64,000 nucleotides of DNA, taken from positions 95,918 to 159,917 of the forward strand of contig NZ_FNDH01000003.1 in the NCBI RefSeq assembly GCF_900100485.1, given 5' to 3'. The position numbers were made by a program, and so were the translations under genes. The notes beneath the pieces were generated by a model. The model did no database searches and was not told the origin of the DNA. It was given only the letters and a program-made list of their open reading frames with translations. This DNA comes from Nitrosomonas sp. Nm132. GTDB lineage: Bacteria > Pseudomonadota > Gammaproteobacteria > Burkholderiales > Nitrosomonadaceae. Position 1 is the first letter of the stretch, and every line of letters starts with the position of its first letter. Positions 9,932 to 19,489 of this stretch are shown piece after piece.

Positions 9932-11902
9932 ATGTCTACCATCGAATCCGTACTACATGAAACACGCATCTTTCCTCCTTCCTCGGAATTTGTTGAACAG
10001 ACCAATCTGGCTGGTATGGCAGCTTATCAAGCACTGTGTACTGAGGCTGAGAAAGATTACCCAGGTTTCTGGAGCAAACTGGCACAAAAGCATATCCTAT
10101 GGCATAAATCTTTTACACAAACTCTGAATGATTCAGACCCTCCTTTCTTTAAATGGTTTGAGGACGGTCAACTTAATATTTCGTATAACTGCCTTGATCG
10201 GCACCTTGCTAGTCAACCGGACAAAGTAGCTATTATTTTTGAGGCTGATGATGGCAGTGTGAGTCATTGCACCTACCGTGAGCTGTATCAGCGTGTTTGT
10301 CAGTTTGCTAACGGTTTGAAAGCGCTTAATGTTAAAAAAGGCGATCGTATTATCATTTACATGCCCATGCGTATTGAAGCCGTTGTCGCCATGCAAGCAT
10401 GCGCACGCATCGGCGCTATTCACTCAGTCGTATTTGGTGGTTTTTCTGCTAAAAGCTTACACGAACGTATCGTTGACGCCAGTGCGGTAGCCGTTATTAC
10501 CGCTGATGAGCAAACGCGTGGTGGCAAAAATCACCCCCTCAAAGCGATTGTCGATGAGGCTATCAATATGGGTGGTACAGATTCAGTCAAATCAGTCATC
10601 GTTTATAAACATGCGGGTGTTGACACGTCATGGCAGACCGGTCGCGATATCTGGTGGCATGACCTCATCCAGGATAAACAGACCGACTGCACGCCAGAAT
10701 GGGTCGGCGCCGAGCATCCTCTGTTTACACTCTACACTTCCGGTTCCACGGGCAAGCCAAAAGGCGTACAACATTCGTCAGCCGGTTATCTCCTAGGTGT
10801 GATGATCAGCATGCAATGGGTTTTCGACTATAAACCAACGGATATTTTTTGGTGTACTGCCGATGTCGGCTGGATTACCGGTCATAGTTATGTAGCGTAT
10901 GGTCCTCTGGCCATGGGAGCAACCCAAGTCATCTTTGAAGGCGTGCCTACTTATCCCGATGCTGGACGCTTTTGGAAAATCATACAAAATCACAAAGTCA
11001 CCACCTTCTATACTGCCCCCACTGCAATTCGCTCATTGATAAAGCTAGGAGCAGATCTACCCAGTCAATATGATTTATCTTCGCTGCGTCTGCTTGGATC
11101 CGTGGGTGAACCAATTAATCCTGAAGCCTGGATGTGGTATTACACTGTAGTCGGTCAATCCCGCTGTCCGATCGTAGATACCTGGTGGCAAACCGAAACC
11201 GGCTGCCATATGATCGCACCGCTCCCTGGTGCAATATCCCTCAAGCCTGGTTCATGCACATTCCCTTTACCTGGAATTAGCGCTGCAGTAGTCGATGAAG
11301 CAGGTCATGACGTTGAACAGGGAAAAGGAGGATTCTTGGTCATCAAACGACCGTTTCCTTCACAGATCCGCACACTATGGGGAGACCCGGAGCGTTTCAA
11401 GAAAACTTACTTTCCCCAAGATATTGGCGGTGGTCAATATTATCTGGCAGGTGACTCAGCCCATCGTGATAAAGATGGCTATTTCTGGATCATGGGACGC
11501 ATTGACGATGTCCTGAATGTATCCGGCCATCGTCTGGGAACCATGGAAATTGAATCAGCCCTTGTAGCTAATCCGCTGGTTGCTGAAGCGGCCGTCGTAG
11601 GAAAGCCGCATGAAATCAAGGGAGAAATCGTAGTTGCATTTGTCGTACTGAGAGGTAAATGCCCCCATGGCGATCAGGCTTCTGAAATAGCCAACTCTCT
11701 TAGGGAGTGGGTAGCACACGAAATTGGACCCATTGCCAAGCCTGAAGAAATCCGCTTTGGTGATAATCTACCTAAAACACGTTCAGGTAAAATCATGCGG
11801 CGACTGCTCCGCTCTCTTGCCAAAGGAGGAGAAATTACTCAAGATATATCCACTCTCGAGAATCCTGCCATTCTTGACCAACTCAAACAATCCATCAGTT
11901 GA
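9932..11902 (+). CDS. acs: Acetyl-CoA synthetase
   Basis: This AMP-forming ligase activates acetate to acetyl-CoA via acetyl-AMP. The start is placed at the ATG at 9932 ([16 protein letters not shown]), preceded by an AGGA site and giving 656 residues, close to the family norm of about 650. An open extension to 9869 has no family match. Motifs visible are the P-loop [15 protein letters not shown], the acetate-pocket tryptophan in [19 protein letters not shown], the hinge region [16 protein letters not shown], and the catalytic lysine region [11 protein letters not shown] near residue 615. That lysine is the usual target of acetyl-regulation. In an autotroph it would salvage acetate. A short hairpin with T-tract follows the stop. 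Confidence 0.96.
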   Translation: MSTIESVLHETRIFPPSSEFVEQTNLAGMAAYQALCTEAEKDYPGFWSKLAQKHILWHKSFTQTLNDSDPPFFKWFEDGQLNISYNCLDRHLASQPDKVAIIFEADDGSVSHCTYRELYQRVCQFANGLKALNVKKGDRIIIYMPMRIEAVVAMQACARIGAIHSVVFGGFSAKSLHERIVDASAVAVITADEQTRGGKNHPLKAIVDEAINMGGTDSVKSVIVYKHAGVDTSWQTGRDIWWHDLIQDKQTDCTPEWVGAEHPLFTLYTSGSTGKPKGVQHSSAGYLLGVMISMQWVFDYKPTDIFWCTADVGWITGHSYVAYGPLAMGATQVIFEGVPTYPDAGRFWKIIQNHKVTTFYTAPTAIRSLIKLGADLPSQYDLSSLRLLGSVGEPINPEAWMWYYTVVGQSRCPIVDTWWQTETGCHMIAPLPGAISLKPGSCTFPLPGISAAVVDEAGHDVEQGKGGFLVIKRPFPSQIRTLWGDPERFKKTYFPQDIGGGQYYLAGDSAHRDKDGYFWIMGRIDDVLNVSGHRLGTMEIESALVANPLVAEAAVVGKPHEIKGEIVVAFVVLRGKCPHGDQASEIANSLREWVAHEIGPIAKPEEIRFGDNLPKTRSGKIMRRLLRSLAKGGEITQDISTLENPAILDQLKQSIS

Positions 11903-11922
11903 GCTGAAAGAGCTCTTTTTTT
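11901..11922 (+). terminator. Weak rho-independent terminator after acs
   Basis: The sequence at the stop codon of acs forms a five-base stem (GAGCT / AGCTC) with a five-base loop, followed by a run of seven T. The stem is short, so termination may be partial and some read-through into the next gene 38 bases on is possible. Confidence 0.5.
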
Positions 11923-11959
11923 AGTTTAATACAGCTCCAAGCATTCCATCGAAATAAAC

Positions 11960-12925
11960 ATGAATCTACCCAATATAATCGACTACGATTTCGGAATCAG
12001 CGCTATCGATGCGGAGTACCATCGCTCTGGCCGCGCAGCGATTCACCTGATTACTGAGAACGGTATTGCCGCTTTAGTTGATACGGGCACTCAATTTTCC
12101 GTGCCAGGTGTCATGCAAGTGCTACAAAATAAACAGCTTGCTCCCGAGAAAGTGGCTTATGTATTCCTCACACACATCCATCTGGATCATGCCGGTGGTG
12201 CAAGCGAGTTCATGCGACTGCTGCCCAATGCCAAACTGGTCGTGCATCCGCGCGGCGCAAAATATATGATTAGCCCTGCCAAACTGATTGCCGGTGTAAT
12301 GGCTGTTTATGGGGAAGCTGAATTCAGGCGTCTCTATGGTGAAATTTCCCCCATTGACGAAAACCGCGTTATTGAAGCGCCTGATGAAACTCGTATCGAC
12401 CTGAATGGTCGATCATTATTGTTGCTCGATACCCCTGGCCATGCCCGTCATCACTATTGCATTTTCGATGAGCGGAGTCAGTCTTTTTTTACTGGAGACA
12501 CCTTTGGCGTTTCTTATCGAGAGCTTGATGTAGATGGTCTTGAATTCGTTTTTCCAACTACGACACCGGTACAATTTGACCCTAATGCTGCTCATGCTTC
12601 TTTGAATCGGATCATGAGCTATCAGCCGCAATACGCTTTTTTGACACACTATAGCCGTATTGGTCATTTACCTCACCATGCAACGCAAATGCACGAACTG
12701 ATCGATGCATTTGTCAACATAGCCAATCAAGCAATTAACAAAACCTCAGATCGGCGCGAGTTTATTGTACAGGCCTTGAAAACATTATTATGTCAGCGAC
12801 TTGCAATACACGGCTGCACTTGGTCACCCACAGCGATTTATGAATTATTGCGCCTCGATATTGAACTCAACGCCATGGGATTAGAAACATGGCTGGATCA
12901 ATCTGAGAAATCAAATAAGCAGTAA
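11960..12925 (+). CDS. Metallo-beta-lactamase-fold hydrolase
   Basis: This 321-residue protein has the metal-binding motif THIHLDHAGG near residues 69-78. Further metal-ligand candidates are LDTPGHARHHYCI near 157-169, GDTFGVSY near 178, and the late histidine in FLTHYSRIGH. This is the glyoxalase II / MBL-fold pattern with two metal sites. It lacks features that would assign a substrate such as sulfur-dioxygenase or lactonase activity. The C-terminal 80 residues are helical and not part of the core fold. It follows acs in the same direction. Function beyond hydrolase is unknown. Confidence 0.85.
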   Translation: MNLPNIIDYDFGISAIDAEYHRSGRAAIHLITENGIAALVDTGTQFSVPGVMQVLQNKQLAPEKVAYVFLTHIHLDHAGGASEFMRLLPNAKLVVHPRGAKYMISPAKLIAGVMAVYGEAEFRRLYGEISPIDENRVIEAPDETRIDLNGRSLLLLDTPGHARHHYCIFDERSQSFFTGDTFGVSYRELDVDGLEFVFPTTTPVQFDPNAAHASLNRIMSYQPQYAFLTHYSRIGHLPHHATQMHELIDAFVNIANQAINKTSDRREFIVQALKTLLCQRLAIHGCTWSPTAIYELLRLDIELNAMGLETWLDQSEKSNKQ

Positions 12926-13124
12926 TGATCAAACACGGTTATAACTCTTCTACATATTTCATGACATCCCTATTCGATCTGATTATCGTCAGACTCAAAA
13001 ATTGATAGCCTATATCATCAAAGTTATTTACAGTTATAGATTATCGGCGGATACCTTACAGATAAGAAAAATATCAAAAAGCATTTCTTGTTATTAATTT
13101 TTATGGTCTTACAGGGAGTAATCA

Positions 13125-14189
13125 ATGGATAAGTTGAATGAGTCTATCGCTGGATGGATAAATGCTTTTTCCTTAAGCATGATCACAGACAGAAGCTGGT
13201 TTGAAATCGCATCAATTCTGACACCATCGGTTATTCTGATTCTTGTCCTGTTCGGCTTCAGTTTCACTCTACAAAATAGAAAGTGGAAAATCGTAACCTA
13301 CACTGTTTGCCTGCTGCTCACCTTACTGTTCCTGCCTTATGAATTATTCCGCCAATCTGCCGCCCTATCCAAGGCACAGACAAACATTAGCGAAATGCAA
13401 ACTCGCTTGAAAGGATTGCTGAATGCTTCAGAACTTAACCACATTGAGAATCTAGCCGATAAAGAAGTGGCTTCTAGCATGCTGGAAGAAACGATTGACA
13501 ATCTCGAGCAGAAAGAGAAAAAAGAACTGATACTCATTTCATGGCTGATTGCTGAAAATGAAAAGCAATCATTGCGCCTTCATGAAGATAAGCAAAAATT
13601 GTTTTTTGATGAAATCAAATCGAGCCTTAATGAAGCAAAAGGAGAAATCATCAATACAAGAGAGCCTGTCGATAAGATTTCTGATGATATTGTAAAACGA
13701 ATTGATGGCGATATCAGTCATCTCATTGGAAATAAAATGCAATCCCTCAATCAAGCATTTGATCATTCTTTAAAAACATTCCAGCAAGAAATCAACTTTT
13801 TTGTTCAGAATGAATTCAAAACATACGAAGAAAGATTAGCTACCCTTACTCAGAGGAGCATTGATGAGCTGAGAAATTACACTAGCAAAGCGGGGCAAGA
13901 ACTTGATAATAAAATTAGAGATATAGACAGAGAATCATCACATAAACTCGATGAAACTCAAAAAAGTATCGATCACCTAGAAGGTGCTGTCGAGAACATC
14001 AATATGGACAAAATTGTTGCGCACATCAAACAACTCTCGGGTTCAATTGATTTGATTCAGAAGCAAAGCGACGTACAGTTCGAATATAACGAATGTATCA
14101 GAACGGTGGGATGGATCGATTTGATAGGCAGAGAAGAAGAGTGCAAAAAGCAATTGTATATGAACATGAATGATTTAATTAATCAGTAA
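13125..14189 (+). CDS. Uncharacterised membrane-anchored coiled-coil protein
   Basis: I do not recognise this 354-residue protein. It has two hydrophobic segments near residues 25-50 (EIASILTPSVILILVLFGFS) and 55-75 (WKIVTYTVCLLLTLLFLP). A long stretch from about 80 to 320 is rich in Glu, Lys, Asp and Leu heptads and looks like a coiled coil. It ends with two cysteines (YNECIRTVGW and EECKKQLYMN). This suggests an inner-membrane anchor with a long rod, perhaps a structural or envelope-sensing protein. A GGGAG ribosome site precedes the ATG. It stands alone, with about 200 bases of non-coding DNA on each side, so context gives no help. Confidence 0.7.
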   Translation: MDKLNESIAGWINAFSLSMITDRSWFEIASILTPSVILILVLFGFSFTLQNRKWKIVTYTVCLLLTLLFLPYELFRQSAALSKAQTNISEMQTRLKGLLNASELNHIENLADKEVASSMLEETIDNLEQKEKKELILISWLIAENEKQSLRLHEDKQKLFFDEIKSSLNEAKGEIINTREPVDKISDDIVKRIDGDISHLIGNKMQSLNQAFDHSLKTFQQEINFFVQNEFKTYEERLATLTQRSIDELRNYTSKAGQELDNKIRDIDRESSHKLDETQKSIDHLEGAVENINMDKIVAHIKQLSGSIDLIQKQSDVQFEYNECIRTVGWIDLIGREEECKKQLYMNMNDLINQ

Positions 14190-14382
14190 ATTCCATTGAT
14201 CCTGCCAGATTATATTCAAAGTTTATTCGTATTGAGTTGATTGATGAACCAATGACTTATGAGAATACTGGCTACAATCCGACCAACACCTAACACAACC
14301 TGATCAATAAGTAATTTTAACTTACCTGCATCCTGAAGAATGTTTAAACGTTCTATCAATCACACATTGAAGGACATCAAAT

Positions 14383-14745
14383 ATGATGAAACACTTTGTT
14401 TTAATGCTATTTACAGGAGGAATCATTTATTTGACCCTTGGATCAAGCATTACACTAGCTAAAATAGGTTATGCTGTTCATTACAGTGACAAGTATCAAG
14501 GCAGGAAAACAGCTAATGGCGAAGTTTTCGATCAAAGTAATCTTACGGCAGCGCATAATGAATTCCCTTATGGAACGCTTGTGAAAGTTACTAATCTTGA
14601 AAACAATCGCAGTATAGTCGTTAAAATAAATGATCGTATGGCTCCTCACAACAACAATATCATCGATGTTACCAAACGTGCGGCAGCAGAACTGGGCTTT
14701 ATAAAAAAAGGCCGAGTTCATGTTAACCTTGAAGCAGTTAAGTAA
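14383..14745 (+). CDS. Small RlpA-like (double-psi beta-barrel) exported protein
   Basis: This 120-residue protein has an N-terminal hydrophobic signal (residues 1-27, MMKHFVLMLFTGGIIYLTL...). An RlpA-type double-psi beta-barrel follows, with YSDKYQGRKTANGEVFDQ, LTAAHNEFPYGTLVKVTN, VVKINDRMAP and IDVTKRAAAELGF. RlpA proteins are rare lipoproteins or lytic transglycosylases that act on denuded septal glycan. This one lacks a lipobox cysteine and a SPOR domain, so it is a minimal secreted barrel. The usual catalytic aspartate is retained in NDR and a histidine in AAHN. It has a GAAGGA ribosome site and no operon partners. Confidence 0.85.
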   Translation: MMKHFVLMLFTGGIIYLTLGSSITLAKIGYAVHYSDKYQGRKTANGEVFDQSNLTAAHNEFPYGTLVKVTNLENNRSIVVKINDRMAPHNNNIIDVTKRAAAELGFIKKGRVHVNLEAVK

Positions 14746-14914
14746 AACAAGGCCATATATTCATATAGTCATTCAATTCAAACTGATGCAGCGCTATGGA
14801 GGCATCTGTCAGTAGTCCTAGCACTCGACCGAGAATCACATTCTAATGTTGAATATATACTCATCTCACTTCAAAATTCGGCATCAATGCCTTCTCCCGC
14901 TGGGAGAAGGTAGT

Positions 14915-15512
14915 TAGCGATCCTGGCCGCGTTTGATCCATCCGTAACCGGCTACCGGATTATGATGGGGATGAGTGGCATCCATGAAATAAATAGGGTC
15001 TTCGGGGCTTTGCTTGCTTTGAGTGCTTCATAGCATTGCACAAAGACGCGTTGTTTCCCGGTATCAGCCTTATCCGGCACCAGTTTCGGCTTTTTATAAA
15101 CATAGCCCATTCGGCATAATAATTGGGTTATGCCGCTTTCGCTGTACGAGATACCCCGGGTTTGTTAGACATAATGCGCGATTTCTTTGGCAGTCAAATA
15201 CAGATTTTTATGTAAATGCTGATCCAATGCTTGCCTCTGCAGCTCATTCAGAAAAGACTCGCTACTGCCAACCTCAGACTTCTGGAGTGCCGACAACCCT
15301 CCCTTGCGATAACGCTTATAGTGATTACGCACGGTTTCCCGATCAATCATGAGCGCTTCAGCCACTTGAGTAACCGACTAGCCTTTTCCTAGCAGGTAGA
15401 CTATTTTTAGCCGGTCAGCATAACGCTTGTCTGAGGTTTGACGGTGCGCCGCCTCTAAATTGGCAATTTCTTGTGATTTCTTGTGCAGTGAGCTGGTAAC
15501 GTGATGACATAT
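14915..15512 (-). pseudogene. Decayed IS630-family transposase
   Basis: Minus-strand reading from about 15,512 gives pieces of an IS630-type transposase. They are a helix-turn-helix part (VTQVAEALMIDRETVRNHY, RKGGLSALQKSEVG), then HLHKNLYLTAKEIAHYV, a stop, and the winged-helix part YSESGITQLLCRMGYVYKKPK followed by LVPDKADTGKQR. At least two in-frame stops (around 15,165 and 15,380) break it, and the DDE catalytic domain is missing except for traces. No clear terminal repeats were found. It is a dead remnant separating the RlpA-like gene from the restriction locus. Confidence 0.8.
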
Positions 15513-15681
15513 CTAAATTCTAATATATTCACGGCTATGCTGTACTAACTTAAACCAATTTGTGATTCACTAGAAGTATATCTAGACAAATTAAAGTATG
15601 GAGCAGAAATTATACCAATCCATCGTGAAGCTTAATTTGCACTAGCTTGGATCAGAGCTACCCGATGTATTGCGCAGGCGA

Positions 15682-16386
15682 TTAATACCCCCATTCCTCA
15701 TACCTGACCGGCAATCTGTTGAGTTCATCCCTGTAAAACCGCCATTTCGGCATGAATTGATCCATCAATCCGATAAAACGGCTATTGTGAGTGGGTTCCA
15801 GCAGATGGGTCATTTCGTGCACAACGATATATTCCAGGCAAGCCAGCGGTTTCTTGGCCAATTCAGTGTTAAGCCGGATACTGCCCGAATGATAGCTGCA
15901 ACTGCCCCACTTGGTTTTCATGCTTTGCACATAGAATCTGTTAACGTGCACACTCATGCGTGATTGCCATTTTTCAATCAATGCGGGAATGGCCTGCTTG
16001 AGATTCTCGCGGTACCAGGCTTCCAGAATCGCCTGCTTTCTTTCTTGGCTTGTTTCCGATCGAATTGAAAGTACCAGCTTGTTGTGCTTGAGTTCTATTT
16101 TTGGCGGCGCTTCTGTTTCTTCAATTTTGAGCAGATAACGCTTTCCCCAGACATAATGGCTTTCACGGTCAATATATTCGCGGGGTGCTTCCCGTTCCTG
16201 AGAACGAAACTTTAATTGCTGTTTCTTGATCCACGCTAGTTTGGAGATGACAAACACCCGGAGAGTGTCGTGTGTCATATTGAACGGCGCAGAGACTTTT
16301 ACTCTACCCTCTGGCGGGTAGACGCATAAATGGACATGCTTGATATTTTTCTGAACGATTTCGACATCCAGGTCATTCAATTTCAT
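15682..16386 (-). CDS. YgjP/SprT-like zinc metallopeptidase (DUF45, M48-like)
   Basis: This 234-residue protein belongs to the YgjP/DUF45 group of zinc peptidases. The start at 16386 (MKLNDLDVEIVQKNIKHVHL) lies 11 bases after the hsdR stop. The frame is open further upstream, but that would overlap hsdR by about 60 bases. The N-terminal part has the DUF45 pattern VRKNIKHVHLxVxPPEGRVKVSAP. The active site is IVVHEMTHLLEPTHNSRF, a HExxH-like HEMTH with the third ligand His downstream. WGSC is also typical. Genes of this type are often found as the last gene of type I restriction loci, as here, though their role there is not established. Confidence 0.9.
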   Translation of the reverse strand: MKLNDLDVEIVQKNIKHVHLCVYPPEGRVKVSAPFNMTHDTLRVFVISKLAWIKKQQLKFRSQEREAPREYIDRESHYVWGKRYLLKIEETEAPPKIELKHNKLVLSIRSETSQERKQAILEAWYRENLKQAIPALIEKWQSRMSVHVNRFYVQSMKTKWGSCSYHSGSIRLNTELAKKPLACLEYIVVHEMTHLLEPTHNSRFIGLMDQFMPKWRFYRDELNRLPVRYEEWGY

Positions 16387-16396
16387 GTTCAGGATT

Positions 16397-19300
16397 TCAG
16401 TAGTCACTTTGTTGCTGCTTGACGATAGCGAAAATGCGCTCGACTTCTTCGACATCGCTTACGACTTTGAATACCGCGTATTTAATCTCGTTTTCTTTTG
16501 CCTGATTATCGCGCCACCCATCCTGCTTGCTGCCCATCACCGCGTCATTGATTTGCAACGCCAACGCTTCGTTTTTGCCTAAATTGCTATACAGCACCTG
16601 CTTCGGTTTGGTATTCAGGGACGTTGGCATATCGTCCGGTTGCTCTGTCGCAACCTTGTTGGCAAGATCAGCAATCTTTTTCAGGTATTCCTGATAATTG
16701 ATCGCGTTTTGTTTGCGCTGTTTGATGATTTCATCGAGCAATTTTGACATCTTTTCAAAGTAAGCTGGATCAAGCAGTTGGTTTTTGATGATCCGGCTGC
16801 GCACATTGTTTTCGATGGTTTCAGCCACCGCTTCTTGATTGGCTCTGATTCCGTCGGGCATGGCGTTGATCGCCTCGGCGATACCACTTTTCTCGATAAT
16901 GTCCAAAATGGGCATATCGGCAAACGGGGAGATCACTTCAGATTCTTCCGCCTGGATATAACGGTCGATCAAATAGCGCATGTCTGCTTCATAGGCTTTC
17001 AGATCAATCTTTTCACCAGCGGCATTTTTGATGATGTCACGCAGTTTAAGGTAATGATCCACGCGGCTCTCGATATGTTCAATATTGCTTGGGCTATAAC
17101 CGGCAGCTTCCATGTCGTCGCCGATGTTGGCATAAGCACGAATCAGATTGGCGGTTGCTTTGTATAAAGCCGTTCGTTGCACTTCGCGTGACTTCAGGTC
17201 TTCCGGGATTTCGGTATTGCCGCAGAAGTAATGGATATGTTGCAAATCGCCTTTGGGCGGCTCCACCTTTTCACAAAGCAGTTCCAACTCTTCCAGACCA
17301 TTGTCCAGCCATTCACGGCCTTTGGTTAACCGGTCTTGCATCAGGATATCGCAATCCTTGGCTTCAAACTGATCGTAATCCAGTTCTTCCGTATACACCT
17401 GAATCGCGCCGGTGCCTTTCTCATTCACCAGCTTTCTGAACAAATCCTTGTAATCCACGATGAATCCGAATTTTTTATCTTCGCTATCCAACCGGTTCAC
17501 GCGGCAAATGGCCTGGAACAATCCATGATCCTGCATCGATTTATCGATGTACAAATAAGTGCAACTGGGCGCATCAAAACCGGTCAGCAATTTATCGACC
17601 ACGATCAGCAACTTCATATTTGCCGGTTCATCGACAAAAAGCTTTTTGACCCGGTCTTCGTAGGTTTCCGTTTTGGTTTTTCCGGGATCGGCTTTGACAT
17701 CTTTCAACAATGCATCATAGGTGGTATAGATATATTGTTTGCCCGTCTCGGTATTCGCGCCCGTTTCTTCGGTGGTGATGTCTCTGGACTGCGGATTGTA
17801 CGAAGTCACCACCGCGCATTTGCCTTTCAGTTCGGTTGCCTGGAATAGCGCGTAATAGCGGCAGGCTTCAAAAATGCTGGAAGCCACCAGAATGGCATTG
17901 CCCATCTCGGTGCTCAAGCGTGGCTTGACGCTGAAATCTCCGACGATATCGGTGACCACCTTATCCATGCGCGATCTGGAGCTGAGCACGTTCTGCATCG
18001 TGCCCCATTTCCTTTTCAGTTCGGCTTTCTGGAAATCATTCAATCCTTTGGTCTTGGCGGCAAACCATTCGTCGATTTTTTGCTGCGAGCTCAGCCGCTG
18101 ATCGATGTCACGGGCTTCATACACCAGATCGAGCACCACCCCATCTTGCACGGCTTCGTTGAATTTGTAGGTATGGATGTATTTGCCGAACACTTCCAGG
18201 CTGGTCGCTTTGTCTTTCTTCAACAATGGCGTACCAGTAAAGCCGATGAACACCGCGCTGGGCAGCAACGCTTTCATCGTTTTATGCAGCTTGCCGCTTT
18301 GCGTGCGGTGGCATTCATCGATGAAAATGAACAATTCCCCGACGGCATAACTGGGCTGGCTTTGCAGTTGTTCGATGAACGCGTCAAAATCATCGACATC
18401 GCGCCTGCCAAACTTGTGCACCAGCGAACACAGCAAGCGAGGTCTGGCCTGCCCCAGTTGCGCCATCAGGTCGCGGCCACTGTGCGTGCGGTAAATCGGC
18501 TCCCCGGCATCCCTGAAAACACGCTCGATTTGCTTGTCCAGTTCATCACGATCGGTCACGATGGCAATGCGCGCATGCGGATTATTCTCCAGTATCCACT
18601 TGGCCAATAACACCATGACGATACTTTTGCCGCTGCCCTGGGTGTGCCAGATAATCCCCCCTTCCCTACGGCGCACATGCGCTTGCGCAGCTTTGATGCC
18701 AAAGTACTGATGCACCCGCGGCAATTTCTTCACGCCACCATCGAACAACACAAAATCGTACATCAATTCGATCAGCCGTTGCTTGCTGCACATTTTGGAA
18801 AGGTATTTATCCAGCTTGTAGCCGTTGTTGTCCGTTTCGTTTTCCTTCCATTTGAGGAAAAACTTCTCCGGCGTGCCAATGGTGCCGTATTGCGAGCCTT
18901 CGGAATCGTTACCGGCAAACACGAACTGGATGGTGCTGAAAAAGGCACCGATAAATTCCGGTTTCTGATTCACCAGGTTTTGACGAATACCATCGCCAAT
19001 CGAAACACGACTGTTTTTGAGTTCCAGTATGCCGATGGCGATACCGTTGACGTACAGCACGACATCGGGGCGTTTTTCCTTTTCACCGAATACGGTTACT
19101 TCTTCCGCGATGTAAAAGTCGTTTTGCTCGGGATGCCGCCAATCGATCACATGTACCGTATCCGTGGGCAGTCCGGCTTCCGTTCTAGTCTGCACACCAT
19201 AACGCAGCAGTTGATAGACAGCCTTGTTGTTGTGATACAAATCCTGATCGTGGTTATTGGCCGCCGTCTGTAATCTATCCAGCGCTTTGTTGATTTGCTC

Positions 19301-19489
19301 ACGGTTGTAGCCTCTGGCTGACAGATATTGCACCAATTGCGGCACTTCGATATTGCTGTTATCCGGCTTGTCTTCCAGATTGCCGAGATAAGTGTAGCCT
19401 AATTGCTCGCGGAACAGCTTCACGACACGGTTTTGCGTCGCGCGTTCGGATTTGCTGACCGAATCGCTGCTGAACGGACTGGTAGTCAC
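16397..19489 (-). CDS. hsdR: Type I restriction endonuclease, R subunit
   Basis: HsdR is the motor-nuclease subunit that translocates and cuts unmodified DNA. The 1030-residue protein has a PD-(D/E)xK nuclease near residues 140-160 (KRPDVVLY with D142, and ELK with E156 and K158). It has Walker A at WHTQGSGKSIVM (about 281-293), the DEAD-like box FIDECHRTQSGK near 395, FTGTPLL, and helicase-C motifs such as VVDKLLTGFDAP and ICRVNR. The C-terminus is helical and should contact HsdM/HsdS. Its ATG overlaps the hsdS stop by four bases (ATGA), so it is translationally coupled. All motifs look intact, so the system may be active. Confidence 0.96.
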   Translation of the reverse strand: MTTSPFSSDSVSKSERATQNRVVKLFREQLGYTYLGNLEDKPDNSNIEVPQLVQYLSARGYNREQINKALDRLQTAANNHDQDLYHNNKAVYQLLRYGVQTRTEAGLPTDTVHVIDWRHPEQNDFYIAEEVTVFGEKEKRPDVVLYVNGIAIGILELKNSRVSIGDGIRQNLVNQKPEFIGAFFSTIQFVFAGNDSEGSQYGTIGTPEKFFLKWKENETDNNGYKLDKYLSKMCSKQRLIELMYDFVLFDGGVKKLPRVHQYFGIKAAQAHVRRREGGIIWHTQGSGKSIVMVLLAKWILENNPHARIAIVTDRDELDKQIERVFRDAGEPIYRTHSGRDLMAQLGQARPRLLCSLVHKFGRRDVDDFDAFIEQLQSQPSYAVGELFIFIDECHRTQSGKLHKTMKALLPSAVFIGFTGTPLLKKDKATSLEVFGKYIHTYKFNEAVQDGVVLDLVYEARDIDQRLSSQQKIDEWFAAKTKGLNDFQKAELKRKWGTMQNVLSSRSRMDKVVTDIVGDFSVKPRLSTEMGNAILVASSIFEACRYYALFQATELKGKCAVVTSYNPQSRDITTEETGANTETGKQYIYTTYDALLKDVKADPGKTKTETYEDRVKKLFVDEPANMKLLIVVDKLLTGFDAPSCTYLYIDKSMQDHGLFQAICRVNRLDSEDKKFGFIVDYKDLFRKLVNEKGTGAIQVYTEELDYDQFEAKDCDILMQDRLTKGREWLDNGLEELELLCEKVEPPKGDLQHIHYFCGNTEIPEDLKSREVQRTALYKATANLIRAYANIGDDMEAAGYSPSNIEHIESRVDHYLKLRDIIKNAAGEKIDLKAYEADMRYLIDRYIQAEESEVISPFADMPILDIIEKSGIAEAINAMPDGIRANQEAVAETIENNVRSRIIKNQLLDPAYFEKMSKLLDEIIKQRKQNAINYQEYLKKIADLANKVATEQPDDMPTSLNTKPKQVLYSNLGKNEALALQINDAVMGSKQDGWRDNQAKENEIKYAVFKVVSDVEEVERIFAIVKQQQSDY

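Noticed and set aside
18080..18610. Plus-strand frames of 176 to 241 residues opposite the hsd genes
   Set aside because: They are antisense shadows of hsdR and hsdM, which have complete motif sets.
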